Shown here: positions 9,091-20,021 of the stretch, piece by piece | Layout: each line of letters opens with the position of its first letter | How positions within the stretch are numbered: position 1 is the stretch's first letter | Assembly (NCBI RefSeq): GCF_002127325.2 | Contig: NC_035433.2 | Coordinates: forward strand, 80,542,079-80,606,078 | Origin: Helianthus annuus | Taxonomy: Eukaryota > Streptophyta > Magnoliopsida > Asterales > Asteraceae | Reading direction: 5' to 3' | DNA: 64,000 bases | The notes under the pieces: model-generated | What the model was told of the DNA's origin: nothing | What the model saw: the letters and a program-made list of their open reading frames with translations, nothing else | Database searches by the model: none | Translations under genes and position numbers: made by a program

Positions 9091-10950
9091 CCAACATCGG
9101 AAAATTTTGTGTTTTTAAATTTATCTTAGTTTATTGATTTTAGGGGGAGTAAATCCAAAAATCTGAAAATCCAAAAACATCGAAAAATTTCAAAAACACA
9201 AAAACAATAGAAAATCAAAAATGAGTTTCCTGGCGAGCAAAAGAGAAAATGATAGTACATCAGTGGTCTATCCAAGCCTCTTCAAACCTTAAATGAAAAA
9301 CGATAAGCAGCTCTATATAAGATGTATCGGTAGGCTCACAATCATTTTAAAGTGTGCAGGGTGATATAAATCTTTATCGACTGAAAACCAGGTGGGAACC
9401 ATTCATTGGCATATGGTCTTAGTACCGAAATTTTGTTTGATAGATTGCCGAGGTTCTGAGATATTCGGTCTTTATGCTGCTTATCATCTGGGTATCATGG
9501 TTGTATCTTTTACCGAAAAATAACGGGGACGCAAGTCTAGATCTTCCATGATACTATACATACGTGTACATATTGCATACTGCATTCGACCTCAATAAGT
9601 GATAAACAATCACATGTCCATATCAAATAAGTGATAAAATATCACATTTATCCGGGTGTCAAGTTCGTCTCTCTGCTGTACGGAAGTACTGACCTGTTCA
9701 CGGACTTGCACCTGTGCCCTCATGCATATGAAAATCAAGTTCCTCATCAATAAGTGATTATATCACATAGGGCTTGTTTTCAAATCAAAATAAGTGAGTA
9801 TCTCACATTTTATACGGTCAAACAGATGATAATCGGTATACTCACCGGTAAGATGAACTCTCGTGCATACCTTGATACGGGAATGTGTCGTGATGTGGAT
9901 GAACACCGGTCGGTAAGTATAAATCATACCTTAACGTATCCCCTCGCCATGATTACATCTGATAAGTTGAGCTTAAGTGGACAACAATACCGATAATTGT
10001 TATAGGATGCTTATCTTAATGTTAACTAACTGAACAACAAGAGTGTTTTGGCATGACTGTATACTGATATGATTCTCTTACCCTCGAAACTCGCAAAAAG
10101 AATGTTTGTATATATTTATTTATTCACTGCTTAACTTTTATTATTTCTTTTAAACAGTTTCGTCGTTTGGTGCATATCAGCACAACATTAGCGGTGATGT
10201 CGTTTGATAACACTCAAAGGATTTTAACTTGTTGTCTTTTAATTTCAAAAATACCAAAAAGATTTTAGGAGTGTTTTAATATAAACTTTATAAAAGCCAA
10301 AAAGATTTTATTTCTGCTTTATTTTCGATCGTACGATGTTGGAGCTCAAGTCTTCGTTACCTGAAACCTGACGGAAAACCAAACTGACTAAATCTTCATA
10401 AACGGTCGAAATTTGCATGTTTGAAAGTTAAAAGGCTAAAATTGGCAAATTTATTAAACTTTCAAACTGTCGGACGGTGTTTGATTGTGACATGGTCATA
10501 CGTGTGTCATTTGTTTATACTATATTCCAAGCAGTTGTTCTCATTACGTGTTTAGATTTCTTGCATGTGCAGATTCTAAAGGCTGGGAGAACATAGTCGA
10601 TGACAAGCTCTGGAATGAAGACACAACGAGAAGGCGCTCAAGTGATGAAAATGATCGAGTTGCCGTTGGCCATCATCAACACCACAGGGATCTCACTTCA
10701 TAAAGATAAAGTCTTTTCACGAGCATAACTCAAGGGGGAGCTTATGTTAAGGGGGAGTTTGTCAACACACTTCCTACATGATACGGGTAGTTTGTTGATA
10801 CACTCTCTGCTTTCAAGACGTGAAGACTTTGAAGATCCTCCGACATTGAAGACTTGAAAGGACATCAGAGTTTTGAGAACTCGAAGACCCAAGACCGTCG
10901 AAGTTCGAGACGAGTCTACAACCATAGAAGATAAAGACAAAGCTACAGCC
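9091..10950 (+). other. Conserved 3' non-coding region of element A
   Basis: About 1.86 kb between the pol relic and the polypurine tract, with no convincing ORF. It is closely matched by G (32475-34083), B (20022-21990) and C (56319-58190), including the stretch with four small hairpins. It occupies the place where some copia lineages (SIRE type) carry an env-like ORF, but no envelope-like protein is visible. Confidence 0.75.
9599..9806 (+). ncRNA. Four-hairpin cassette (element A)
   Basis: Four hairpins of the form AATAA-GTGAN...NTCAC-AT lie at 9599-9613 (5-bp stem, 5-nt loop), 9631-9645 (6-bp stem, 3-nt loop), 9754-9766 (5-bp, 3-nt) and 9794-9806 (5-bp, 3-nt). The last uses GTGAG/CTCAC instead of GTGAT/ATCAC, a paired change that keeps the stem. 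Order, stem and loop lengths are the same in elements B, C and G. Labelled as a structured RNA candidate in the element transcript; function unknown. Confidence 0.6.
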
Positions 10951-10960
10951 AAGGGGGAGT
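10731..10960 (+). other. Reiterated polypurine tracts before the 3' LTR (element A)
   Basis: AAGGGGGAG occurs at 10732-10740, 10749-10757 and 10951-10959; the last directly precedes the 3' LTR and is the functional plus-strand primer site. The second is followed by TTTGTCAACACAC, and a nearby TTTGTTGATACAC also resembles an LTR start. This looks like a ladder of former LTR boundaries, also seen in G, B and C. Confidence 0.65.
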
Positions 10961-10961
10961 T

Positions 10962-11599
10962 TGTTGGTGCACTTGTGTCTGTACTTTGTCTGTATTCGGT
11001 CACGATGTAAACGATGTCCTTGTAAGTCATGTAAGTTGACCAAGTCAACCGTCCTCCTGGTTTGACTCAGTCAACAGTAAGTAAACTTGTTGAAAGTTGT
11101 CTGGCTCGAAGGATGAGTGATCGAAGGATAATGTAGATCCTTCGATCACCTCGAAAGATATGCTTCGACTGATGGTCCTCGAAGGATGATCCTTCGAGGT
11201 CCCTGCTTATCCTTCGAAAGCATTGTATCCGAAAGATGATCCTTCGGACCATCTATCGAATCCTTCGAGAAGACCTGCTGTATATGGGTATATATACCCA
11301 TGCAGTGTTGAGGACAGTAGAGAGATGCACACAGATAGTCACACCGAGAGATAGAGAGTTGAGAGCATCCTGTCCGAAACACTCACACACTTAGAGAGTT
11401 TATAGAACATTTCTGTAAACATTGAGCTTGTAACCGAACCCTCATTGCATTAATACAAGTTGTGTTAATCGGTGAACTTGTGTGTTTGTTTCTCTACTTG
11501 CTACTAACTCGGTTTGCTTGCTAGCTTGGATTCCGCACTCGCTAGTAGGTTTGTATAACAAGGTTTAGGTTCGTTATCCTCCGCGAAAAGGGACCTACA
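10962..11599 (+). repeat. Element A 3' LTR (638 bp)
   Basis: It is preceded by the polypurine tract, begins TGTTGG and ends ACCTACA. It is followed by ATGGT, the same five bases found before the 5' LTR. No difference from the 5' LTR was seen on line-by-line reading. Confidence 0.93.
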
Positions 11600-11604
11600 A
11601 TGGT

Positions 11605-12840
11605 GTGGTTCCAGTTTAGTTTTATAGTTTAGGCTTTATTGGCCCTTTATTTAAAATGAATAGTATATAAAATAAAAGTGCAAATATTGAAGTTGTCCAA
11701 ATTTAATCAAGTTGTTCGTTTTTTTCTTAATACAAACTTAAAATAGGATGCCAAAAAATAGAAGTTTAGAAAAGGTTGTCCATCCAAAATAACCAGAATA
11801 AAAGGTTAATCTGAAATACCTAAACAAAGTTTTAAAAGGTTAACCGAACAATGAACATTCCTAGTTTTAACCCAGTAAGAAAAGGTTGTTCGTTTTTTTC
11901 TATAAAACCAAACTGATGACCTGTTTGCACTTCTGATCTTTCATGGTTTATAACCGAACAATGAACATTCCTAGTTTTAACTCAGTAAGAAATTGTCACA
12001 CAGATTTATACCATGGGTTTTTTTATAAAAAAAAAAAAAAAACATATCTTATTCAAACTCTACGTCATGACTCTCTTCTTTTATTGAAGATGAAAAAATA
12101 AAATCCATTAATAGATAATCAAACTAATAAAAACATTACTCACCGGTGTAACCTCTTTCCAGCATAGTCCCACCACCTTTTCAGCCACCATTTTATCTTT
12201 TTAGTAGCAGAACCGAAGAGAAAAACACAAAAAGAATATCAGAAAAAATGCACATTTGAATGATTAAACGATAACAATTTATGATTCTTGACAATTAAAC
12301 AACATAAACCCTAGATTACCGTCTACAAACAAAAAATAAACAAGAAATTACTGACAAAAATACATACAAAATCAAAAGATCTTTGTAAGATAATTACGGA
12401 GCATTTTAAATCTTTGTGTATTGCTATTTAATTAAAATATTACTTTTTAGAAGGATTCCAATACAAAAAACACATGTTTTCACGTTTATTCATCGATCAA
12501 ATAAGGATTCCAACACAAAAAACATCTGTAGATATTTAAAAAAGGTTAATCAGAAATGTCATTTTTTAGGTTAGTCACCTGCATTCGCAGATCTCATTCC
12601 TATGAACAATCACCATGCTATCAAGATTAATTAACACGCATTCTTTAGTTCCCTGCAGCATCCGAAATCAGTCAGTCAGTATAATTATTAACAATATAAA
12701 ACAAGAATTAAAGATAACTAACCATTCGTCTGTCTAGGACCGGCAAGTGGAGGCAGAAGATGCGTCTGAAGCGGCAGGGTGAACTAGGGTTTACCGAGAG
12801 GGCAGTCAGAAGCGGCGCTGAATAATAAAATGGAGAATTA
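11605..12840. other. AT-rich intergenic DNA
   Basis: No gene recognised. A stretch of about 45 bp beginning AACCGAACAATGAACATT occurs twice (about 11840 and 11951). An A17 run lies near 12027. The segment at about 12730-12830 is less AT-rich (AAGCGGCAGGG and similar) but gives no frame that I recognise. Confidence 0.55.
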
Positions 12841-14728
12841 GAGTTTGATTTATAATGCTGGTTCATGTGAAATTTTGCATTTTAACCTCTCCTTTTTACA
12901 ATCTATTTATCTATTAATTATCCCTCTGGCCCTTTCATTTAGTATGTTTCCTAACACTAAAAAATTTATGTAGTTTTGCTTATAGATATGCTTCAAACTA
13001 CACATGTTTACATTAGTTTTCACATTACACAGTCGTGTATCTCTATGTCACATTTCATCAAATTAGGTTTGAAGGATTCATCCACGTACATATACGAATT
13101 ACATGGGTGGGTGGGATTGCCACACTCATTACACCATTATGCATGTGCTTCAACATCACATAGCAATATGTGATTTGTTGGCCAGTTATATGACATGTGT
13201 GCTAAGTAGAGTTAGTGAAACTTTATTCTAGCAACTATAACACAAACGTGTGAATTTTTAGATGTTTCACAAATCTTAAGAATTCAACTTTAAATATACT
13301 CAAGATTCTTGCTTTCATCTTAGGGAGAAGAAAGGGGGGCTATAATTGTATAGCCAAGTTTAAAGTGTTTCCATGTAATTAAGATTTTTTGGTACAGTTT
13401 ATTAGGTGAGTAATATGCTCATGTGTGATTTAACATTGCATTAATCTAATCTTAGATGTTTTATTAAACGTACGACAACACTTAAACGTGTTTAACAACT
13501 TCTGACCCTTACAAAAAATAATCTTAATTTATATCAAAATCTGTAATAAAAATAACATGTCCTAATTTGAAGATATGATTTATGATCACATATCTTTAAT
13601 AGTTTTGAAAAGTACATTTGAGCGATTACTTAGATTCTTCGTAGATTTTAAGATTTCATTTTAGATGACGTCTCGTCTTTAGAGTGACAGCGGGTAAAGA
13701 TTACAAAGCCAAGTTTGGCGCATTCACTTTTGTTTAGATATGGAGGTTCATGTTTACAAAAAGGAAACACAATCATGATGTGTTATACGTTGCGAATGGA
13801 ACACATGTGTAAAATCAATATGTTCTTGAAAAAGAAACTAATAACACTTCATTTGAAGTTCCTTGTGAAAAATGAGTGTCACTATATTGTACACATGAAG
13901 TTTTTAAAGGGTTTGAGAAGGAGAAATCAAATATTTCCATGAAATCTATCCTCATTTTTCATATCACATAGCCGTCTACCTCTATGTCACTTTTAACCAA
14001 CTTCATTAAAACACACATCCACATCCACGTATATAAGGGAGTACATTGTTGTGACAACTGCTTCTTCCACACACGACTTTTGTTTCAAACCCACATAGAA
14101 ATATGTATCTTGTTGAGTAATAATATAACACGTGCAAGGTGGAGATTGAGGCACTTTACTATTGTCATGATCATGAAATTAAGAAGCGCACAAGCGATTT
14201 CTTAGATAATTCGTAAATTTGAAGATTGTAATTTAGATCCGATTAAGATTCGTGCTTTCAATTTTGGAGTGATAACATGTAAAGATCTTATAGCCATGTT
14301 TGGAACTTTTAGCTTTTGTTTAGATTTCCAAAGTACATTTTTTGCATAAAGGTAGTGTATATGTTTGTGATGTGTTTTAACAATGTGATAGAAAATCCTA
14401 TGCACAATTAAGATGTTCTCGCGAAAAAGTATAATAACATTTAATTTGAGGACTCCTTGTGAAAAATGAGTGTCATGTCTTTATGTTGTACACTAAACTT
14501 TATAATGGGTTAAGAATTCACAATAATGAACACAAATTGTGTCATTATTTCAATGAGTTTTGGTAAAAAGTTGACCCCATATAAACCAAGTTATCCACCT
14601 TCTTGATTTCAACATATAACCGACACTAATGAGTTTCATTAATGCTCGAGTTCAAGCCAACCCAATAAACCAAACAAATCAGGCAAACCCGACAAACCCA
14701 CCTAGAAGGGGTAGAGCTTTCGACAACA
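12841..14728. repeat. Intergenic DNA with diverged copies of a dispersed repeat
   Basis: A sequence with GTCGTGTATCTCTATGTCAC, followed by an acacatccacgtatat-like stretch and CATGGG, recurs in diverged form at about 13000-13150, 13955-14100 and (outside this block) 15850-15970. No reading frame longer than about 75 codons and no element termini were found. Confidence 0.5.
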
Positions 14729-14733
14729 TCAAC

Positions 14734-15511
14734 TGTTGATACATTTTTGTGTGGACGCGGCACGTTCGGTTTGAGCCTTTCATAGCATGAAGACCAAGCC
14801 GGATATCCTCCTATCCCACTTGGGTCCGACAACTTTATCTTATTTGTTTTGTAACGTTAAACAACGAACAATGCATGTTGCATTTAGATTATTAGTTGTC
14901 TAGGTGTGTGTGTTTATATAGTTCACTGGGCCAAATAATTGTGTGGGGCAAGACCTCATTTGGGCTTAACCTTCTTTGGGCCTTGATCTCCTTGGGCCAA
15001 AACCCCTCAGACGAAACATGATGAAACACAAAGTGTTTCATCCACTAGAGGACAAATGTATAGTGAAACACAAAGTGTTTCACCCAATAAGGACAAAACC
15101 ATGATGAAACACAAAGTGTTTCATCACACTACAGGACAAACGGACGATGAAACAGATGTGTTTCGTCTACTGTTGGGCTTCTTCAGGCCTAGTGTCTGGC
15201 CTAATGTTGTTTGGTCGACCCATGTGTGTTTCGTCATTGTTAGGGCCCAGGATACTATATAAATAGCTTTCAAGTTTCACTTTGAACCTAGATGAAAGCA
15301 TACCCTTAGAGTTATTCTATAAAACTGTGTGTGTATCAGTTGTTCTCGTTTCTCATCCCGTTTAATCAATAGATTGTGTTTCATTGGTTAAACCTGTTCT
15401 TATTAACTCTGTTTGGTTTGGCATAGTTATGGGGATTCCGCACCCGTGACATTGTTTGTTATAAACAAGGATTCGGTTTTCGTTATCGATCCTCGGATTT
15501 CGGTACCTACA
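14734..15511 (+). mobile_element. Solo LTR of the GACGAAAC copia family
   Basis: A 778-bp LTR beginning TGTTGATACA and ending ACCTACA, flanked by the direct repeat TCAAC at 14729-14733 and 15512-15516. There is no PBS, internal domain or second LTR, which is what recombination between the two LTRs of one element leaves. It is related to the LTR at 39865-40493. A TATA box, CTATATAAATAG, lies at 15255-15266. Confidence 0.92.
15020..15125 (+). promoter_or_regulatory. Three AAA-loop hairpins in the solo LTR U3
   Basis: Inverted repeats with AAA loops lie at 15020-15042 and 15103-15125 (arms GATGAAACAC) and at 15063-15083 (arms GTGAAACAC). The A-T pair at the base of the first becomes G-C in the second, so the change is compensated. 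A fourth, weaker one with a G-T pair lies at about 15146-15167. They are 90-235 bp upstream of the TATA box. Confidence 0.7.
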
Positions 15512-15516
15512 TCAAC

Positions 15517-16061
15517 GCAAATCCATCTGAGGCTAACAACAATGATGTGAACAGATAGCTTAGCAGACCCTTTCACCGTGGAAGTTTTGGTTTCGAGGTA
15601 CTACTTCAAATTATGGTCGTTTTCATATTGTTTGATCTATAAAGTTGCATTCATGTGAGCATTTACCATTAGCCCCTCGTTTTTACACTCTTTTTTTTAT
15701 CTACTAATTACCCCTTTTGCCCTTTCATGTTGTAAGATTATTTGTTTAAGACTAAACTAATATTATTTTCTTTCAACGGGTAAGACTAAGTTTATATAGT
15801 TGTGTAAATCATACTTAAAACTACATGTCTTTACTCTAGTTTTCAAATTACGTACATAGTCGTGTATCTCTATGTCACATTTAACCAAATTAGTTTTAAT
15901 TCACCGGTGTACATAATGAATTACATGGGTCATGGGCGGGATAGCCACTCTCACCACACAATTATCCATGGGTTTTCAATATTGTTAAAACACATTACCA
16001 AAAAATCTGATAACTACAGAATCATATTTAATCTCACACTTTTATTTTGTAGGAAGACTTG
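15517..16061. other. Intergenic DNA, diverged repeat copy
   Basis: Contains the third copy of the dispersed repeat described for 12841-14728 (about 15690-15970). No gene seen. Confidence 0.5.
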
Positions 16062-16225
16062 CAACAGCGCAGCAGCCGCTTCGGCTGCACGACGCGCGCA
16101 TCAGCGGCCAAAATCACCATAGCGGCTTCGGCTGCACGACGCAACAGCAGCAGCACACGGCTTCGGCTGCATGACGCACGCAGTAGTGGCGTCAGCTGCA
16201 CGACCCTCACAGCAGCAGCCATCAG
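16062..16225 (+). repeat. GC-rich degenerate tandem repeat
   Basis: Three or four imperfect copies of a unit of about 45 bp built around CGGCTTCGGCTGCACGACGC, in otherwise AT-rich DNA. Open frames on both strands give Ala/Ser/Arg-rich peptides, as expected from such repeats. I do not call a gene. Confidence 0.6.
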
Positions 16226-16237
16226 TGCCGCAACGAT

Positions 16238-16438
16238 TAGGGATGAGCTCGGAACCAAAATTCACCAAATATGGGTACCGGTTCTGAAAAACGTTCGGTA
16301 CGGTACGAAACTGGTACCGGGACGGTACCGGTATTTGTGTGTAAAATTCGGTATAATACGGTACCGAAAACGCCAAAAAGTGAGTACCGAATCACACACG
16401 AAAAAAATTCGGTACAAAATTCAAATTGCTCCTCCCTA
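16238..16438. mobile_element. hAT-type MITE (201 bp)
   Basis: It begins TAGGGATGAGCTCGG and ends TTGCTCCTCCCTA, imperfect terminal inverted repeats of Ac-like hAT type. The interior is full of GGTACCG motifs, as in hAT subterminal regions. It is flanked by 8-bp repeats GCAACGAT (16230-16237) and GCAGCGAT (16439-16446), 7 of 8 matching. It is non-coding, and a relative is at 42823-42963. Confidence 0.8.
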
Positions 16439-16446
16439 GCAGCGAT

Positions 16447-17399
16447 CACAATTCAAGCAACTTCTAATATAATCAAGAACTATTTGTGTCTGATTTGATC
16501 AGGAAACTTATAAGATCATAAGGAGTAGCACACTAATAAGCTTCACACATCAACAAAAAAATTATACTAAGGGTTTCTTTATCAGAGTACCAAATGAGTA
16601 CATAATATACAATTGACAGGTTTCAATACACAAACAGGGTAATAACCTCAGGAATAGAAATGATATTCATCATTTTAAAATTACTACGAACTTTAGGGAT
16701 AAAATCACCAACAAAAACCCTTCAAAGAATGAAATTAAACTTTGAAACAAAATTGTGTACCTTTCTCAGACGTATGGTCGAATAATTGTTCACACAACCC
16801 CGCACTATATAGAAAACAATAGTGACTAACCTAATTCAAATCTTCTGTAACAATTGATGCCCTCCTTCGCTCGCTGGGAATTGAACAAGAAAGATAAGCA
16901 CCAAACAGACAGTCGAAATTTTTGGGAGGAGTATGGGTCGATTAGAATGTACACTGCGTGAAATCTTTAGGTTAAAGTTGGAAGGAAATAATTTTGGGGA
17001 AAAATTTTGAAATTTTGGGAAAACAATTTGGAGATAAACCTGACAAATGAATTAGAGCATTCTCATCCAATCCATCAAATTATACATACATTCCACTAAA
17101 AAACAACTCCTATATCAATATATTTTCACTAAAAACAAATACTTTTTCTCTCTTCTTTTCAATTAAATAATATTATCATTACATTTTTCTCTCTCCTTCA
17201 CTCACAACCACTTTCAATATATATTAAAAAAATTATACTGGGTGAATATTGTGAGTACATATAATTTTTACTTTATTTTTATCCAAATTTTTGTAGTTTT
17301 CTATTTCTTTATCCATTTTTATTATTTTTTTAATGCCATTTTTATTATAAATTTTATGTTAGAATATTGTGAGTACATATAATTTTTACTTTATTTTGT
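16447..17399. other. AT-rich intergenic DNA
   Basis: No gene recognised. A 36-bp direct repeat (GAATATTGTGAGTACATATA and on) occurs at about 17243 and 17363, just before the next MITE. Confidence 0.5.
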
Positions 17400-17751
17400 G
17401 AGTAAACTGTCAGGTCACTGAGGTTTGGTCAGTTTTGCCACTTTATTCCAAAACTCAAACCTTTTAAATATGGGCCTATGTGGTTTCATTTTTATTGCCA
17501 TTTTGGCCAAATATCAGCTGATTTCATTAATTTAATTAATAATGTGTTATAATAAAATTACATTGACCGTTTTGCCTATGAGAAAAAGGATAAAATACTA
17601 GGATTTTATTAGCCAAATATGAGTTAATTTCATTTTTGGACCAAAGTGACAATAAATGTGAAACCACAGGGACCCATATTTAAAAAGTTTGAGTTTTGAA
17701 CTAAAGTGACAAAAGAGACCAAACCTCAGGAACCGAAATGGCAGTTTACTC
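17400..17751. mobile_element. Mutator-type MITE (352 bp) with long terminal inverted repeats
   Basis: The ends are GAGTAAACTG and CAGTTTACTC, and the inverted arms can be followed for about 110 bp with mismatches. Perfect 9-bp flanking repeats TTATTTTGT lie at 17391-17399 and 17752-17760. A 9-bp duplication with long arms is characteristic of Mutator-like elements. It is non-coding. Confidence 0.85.
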
Positions 17752-17760
17752 TTATTTTGT

Positions 17761-18380
17761 ATCAGATAACTTTTCTACTATCAAATTTTTATGGTATATT
17801 AAAAGCTTGGAGTTAAAAAAGCATCAATTATTTCGGACACTATTTTATCTTAACATATTTATTTAAATCAAAGTATTTTTTTTTTTTTTTGTATTTTAAC
17901 ATCCAAATGAATGTTCGTCGTATTACATTTAATAATTTTATTGGCCTTTTCATTTTATTCTATTAGAAATGATTTGACCTTGTATATTTCCAATAGCTGC
18001 TAATAACGAAATTATATTAATTATAAGTAATCGTTAAAATGGCATTATATGGACAACATTAATACCGAACCTTTACGTATTAGCATACATTTAAGAAAAT
18101 AATATGTGTTTTTGTTAATAGCAAACCTTAAAAACGAAATTGAGTCATTAGGGGTGAGCAGTCCACGAGTCGACCCGCAAGATGATTATCAATCGTATAT
18201 GTATATATGACAATTGTGTAGATTGTATGTCTGTTTAGCAAACTGATATGCATATGGTACAAGTCTTTATGTGACGATCAATGGTTTCTGGGTTGTATGA
18301 TAACTGGTTGTTTGATGTTAGTGTGAGACGGCTGTTATGAGGATTAGGGTTTTCTGTGTTTGAAACTGATACACAACGTA
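17761..18380. other. AT-rich intergenic DNA
   Basis: No gene seen. TAGGGGTGAGCA at about 18149 resembles a hAT terminus, but I found no matching opposite end. Confidence 0.4.
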
Positions 18381-18389
18381 ACACATGTG

Positions 18390-18545
18390 ATATGATGAAA
18401 CGACAGTCACGACCAAACAAGAAGGTGTTTCGCCGAGGCCAGTCACGGCGAAACAAGAGGGTGTTTCGCCGAAAGTGTACACGACGAAACCAATTGTTTC
18501 GTCGAAGGGGGATCACGACGAAACTAGGGCGTTTCGTCAGACGGG
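18390..18545 (+). repeat. GTTTCGTC/GACGAAAC hairpin array outside a recognised LTR
   Basis: Alternating direct and inverted copies. One hairpin at 18446-18471 has arms CGGCGAAAC/GTTTCGCCG, and its neighbour at 18482-18504 has CGACGAAAC/GTTTCGTCG, so the third base pair changes together on both arms. The same core fills the LTRs of the copia elements nearby. No LTR ends are visible around this copy, so it may be a relic. Confidence 0.6.
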
Positions 18546-19272
18546 TAAACTGCACAGTGAACTCAGTTAAATCTGTTAAGGGTTAACTGGGTTAGTTAGT
18601 TGTTGTTAAGTGATAAGCATGACTTGCATGAACCTGTATAACTGATGAATGCTATGTGTTAGTTGTTGCTTGCATGTACGTGATGATCTTGCCTATTAGT
18701 CGAACATGTGAATGCGAACTGATTGTGTGTACATGCATACTATAGGCTTTGACTGAATTGTTTGTGCGAGTAATCTTAGCATACCGAGCAAACCGAGGTG
18801 AGTTCACACTTTCTACAAGGCTTGGGATTCCCAGGGGTTGGGAATGGGTTAATAAACTAAAACGGAATCTACATATCCTCCTTGGATAGGATATGTACGA
18901 CCATCCTCCTTGGGTAGGATGCCACTATAACTCCTACGTATTCTCCTTGGGTAGAACTACGTACGTTCATCCTCCTTAGGTAGGACAACAACCTTAACTT
19001 ACTAGACAAAACTCTATCATGAAGTCCCTCCTCTTTATATCGACTTAATCGTCGTCGAGGCTGATGGCGAGCGGGTCATTAGTTAATAGCGCTATTAGGT
19101 TTAACAAACCTCACATCGTGTCGTTCTAACGGGCGTGTACTAATGGACTATGGCAAACTGTCAGTGATGATAGACACTGATGTAGGGCACCACTTATATT
19201 TCGTTAGTAGTCGATATGGTATGGTCTAGTGGTTCACAGGGGAAGCCCCCCACAGATTATGGTTATGGTTTG
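18546..19272. other. Intergenic DNA with TCCTCCTTGGGTAGGA tandem repeat
   Basis: About four diverged copies of a 35-45 bp unit centred on TCCTCCTTGGGTAGGA lie at about 18873-18990. The sequence after it may be part of an unrelated LTR, but no ends were found. Element B is inserted immediately downstream. Confidence 0.5.
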
Positions 19273-19277
19273 GGAAA

Positions 19278-20021
19278 TGTAGGTCCGTTTACGGATCGTC
19301 GGACGACAATGATTTCTTGTTTCGGGTGCCAAAACGAGTGCGGAATCCCCATTATGACATAAACCGAGCGAGAGAGTGAACAATACGCAAAGATATCAAC
19401 GATTAACAGTTACGTGTATTGATTATGACAAAGTTTCCGTACAATATTCGACAAATACAAAGCTCACCGGAACTTTCTCTCTCTACACTCTCTCTCTGGC
19501 TCATCCAAGCTCTATGTTTCTGTCTCAGTTTACTACTTATAAAGGATCAGGGTCGACGGAACTGAAGCAGGTAGTCGACGAAAACAAGATAGGAACGACG
19601 AAACAAGATAGGTCGACGATTTGTTTCGTCGACATCATAAGTGTTTCGCCAGGTTTGTTTCGTCCTATATGTTGTGATTCGTCATGTGGTTTCAGCCCAA
19701 GGACAAGGTAAAAGCCCATTGTAAGTTTCGGCCCACATGATGAGTTGATTGGCCCAAGAAGCGCATGCACGTACACATGAAATCTGAATTTACAGATTTG
19801 TAAAGATTAGCCAATAAGTGACATCATCATGACATCATCATGATGATGTCATGATGATGTGTCAGCGGGAATTTCTTCGCGGCTTTCCGTGCTTCGCGAC
19901 TCGAAATCTGGGGCGCACGACGGAGGAATGTCGTGACGTCGGGCTTGAACCGAACTTAACCGTGTCGAAACTGAGCCGAGTTGAATCGAACCGAGTCGCG
20001 TCCACATAATGTGTACCAACA
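19278..20021 (-). repeat. Element B 3' LTR (744 bp)
   Basis: On the plus strand it starts TGTAGGTCCG and ends CCAACA, followed by the complement of a polypurine tract (20022-20034). Read on the minus strand it has the order of the C LTR: TGTTG start, GACGAAAC motifs (about 19560-19690), and a TATA-like TTTATAAG near 19540. It clearly belongs to the C LTR family but is diverged from it. Confidence 0.8.
19821..19860. repeat. 40-bp perfect palindrome in element B LTR
   Basis: 20-base arms made of GACATCATCAT-type repeats meet with no spacer at 19840/19841. The C LTRs have a decayed version at about 56096-56135 and 63390-63429. It lies in U3 upstream of the TATA-like box and contains TGACATCA, which resembles bZIP-binding half-sites, though this is only a resemblance. 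Confidence 0.75.

Larger units (their letters stand above)
2912..11599 (+). mobile_element. Element A: complete Gag-only copia-type LTR retrotransposon
   Basis: An 8.69 kb element bounded by two 638-bp LTRs and by the 5-bp duplication ATGGT at 2907-2911 and 11600-11604. In order it carries PBS, a repeat-rich leader, Gag in two open segments separated by one TAG, a stub of pol, 1.9 kb of conserved non-coding sequence with four hairpins, and a polypurine tract. No integrase, and no complete protease, reverse transcriptase or RNase H, is encoded, so it must be non-autonomous. The LTRs read as identical, so insertion is very recent. Confidence 0.93.

Noticed and set aside
9091..10950. An envelope-like ORF as in some SIRE elements
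   Set aside because: No open frame beyond about 116 codons and no signal peptide or membrane segment that repeats among A, B, C and G.
16034..16439. Several overlapping ORFs up to 126 codons around 16.1-16.4 kb
   Set aside because: Created by the GC-rich tandem repeat and the GGTACCG-rich MITE, which stay open in several frames.
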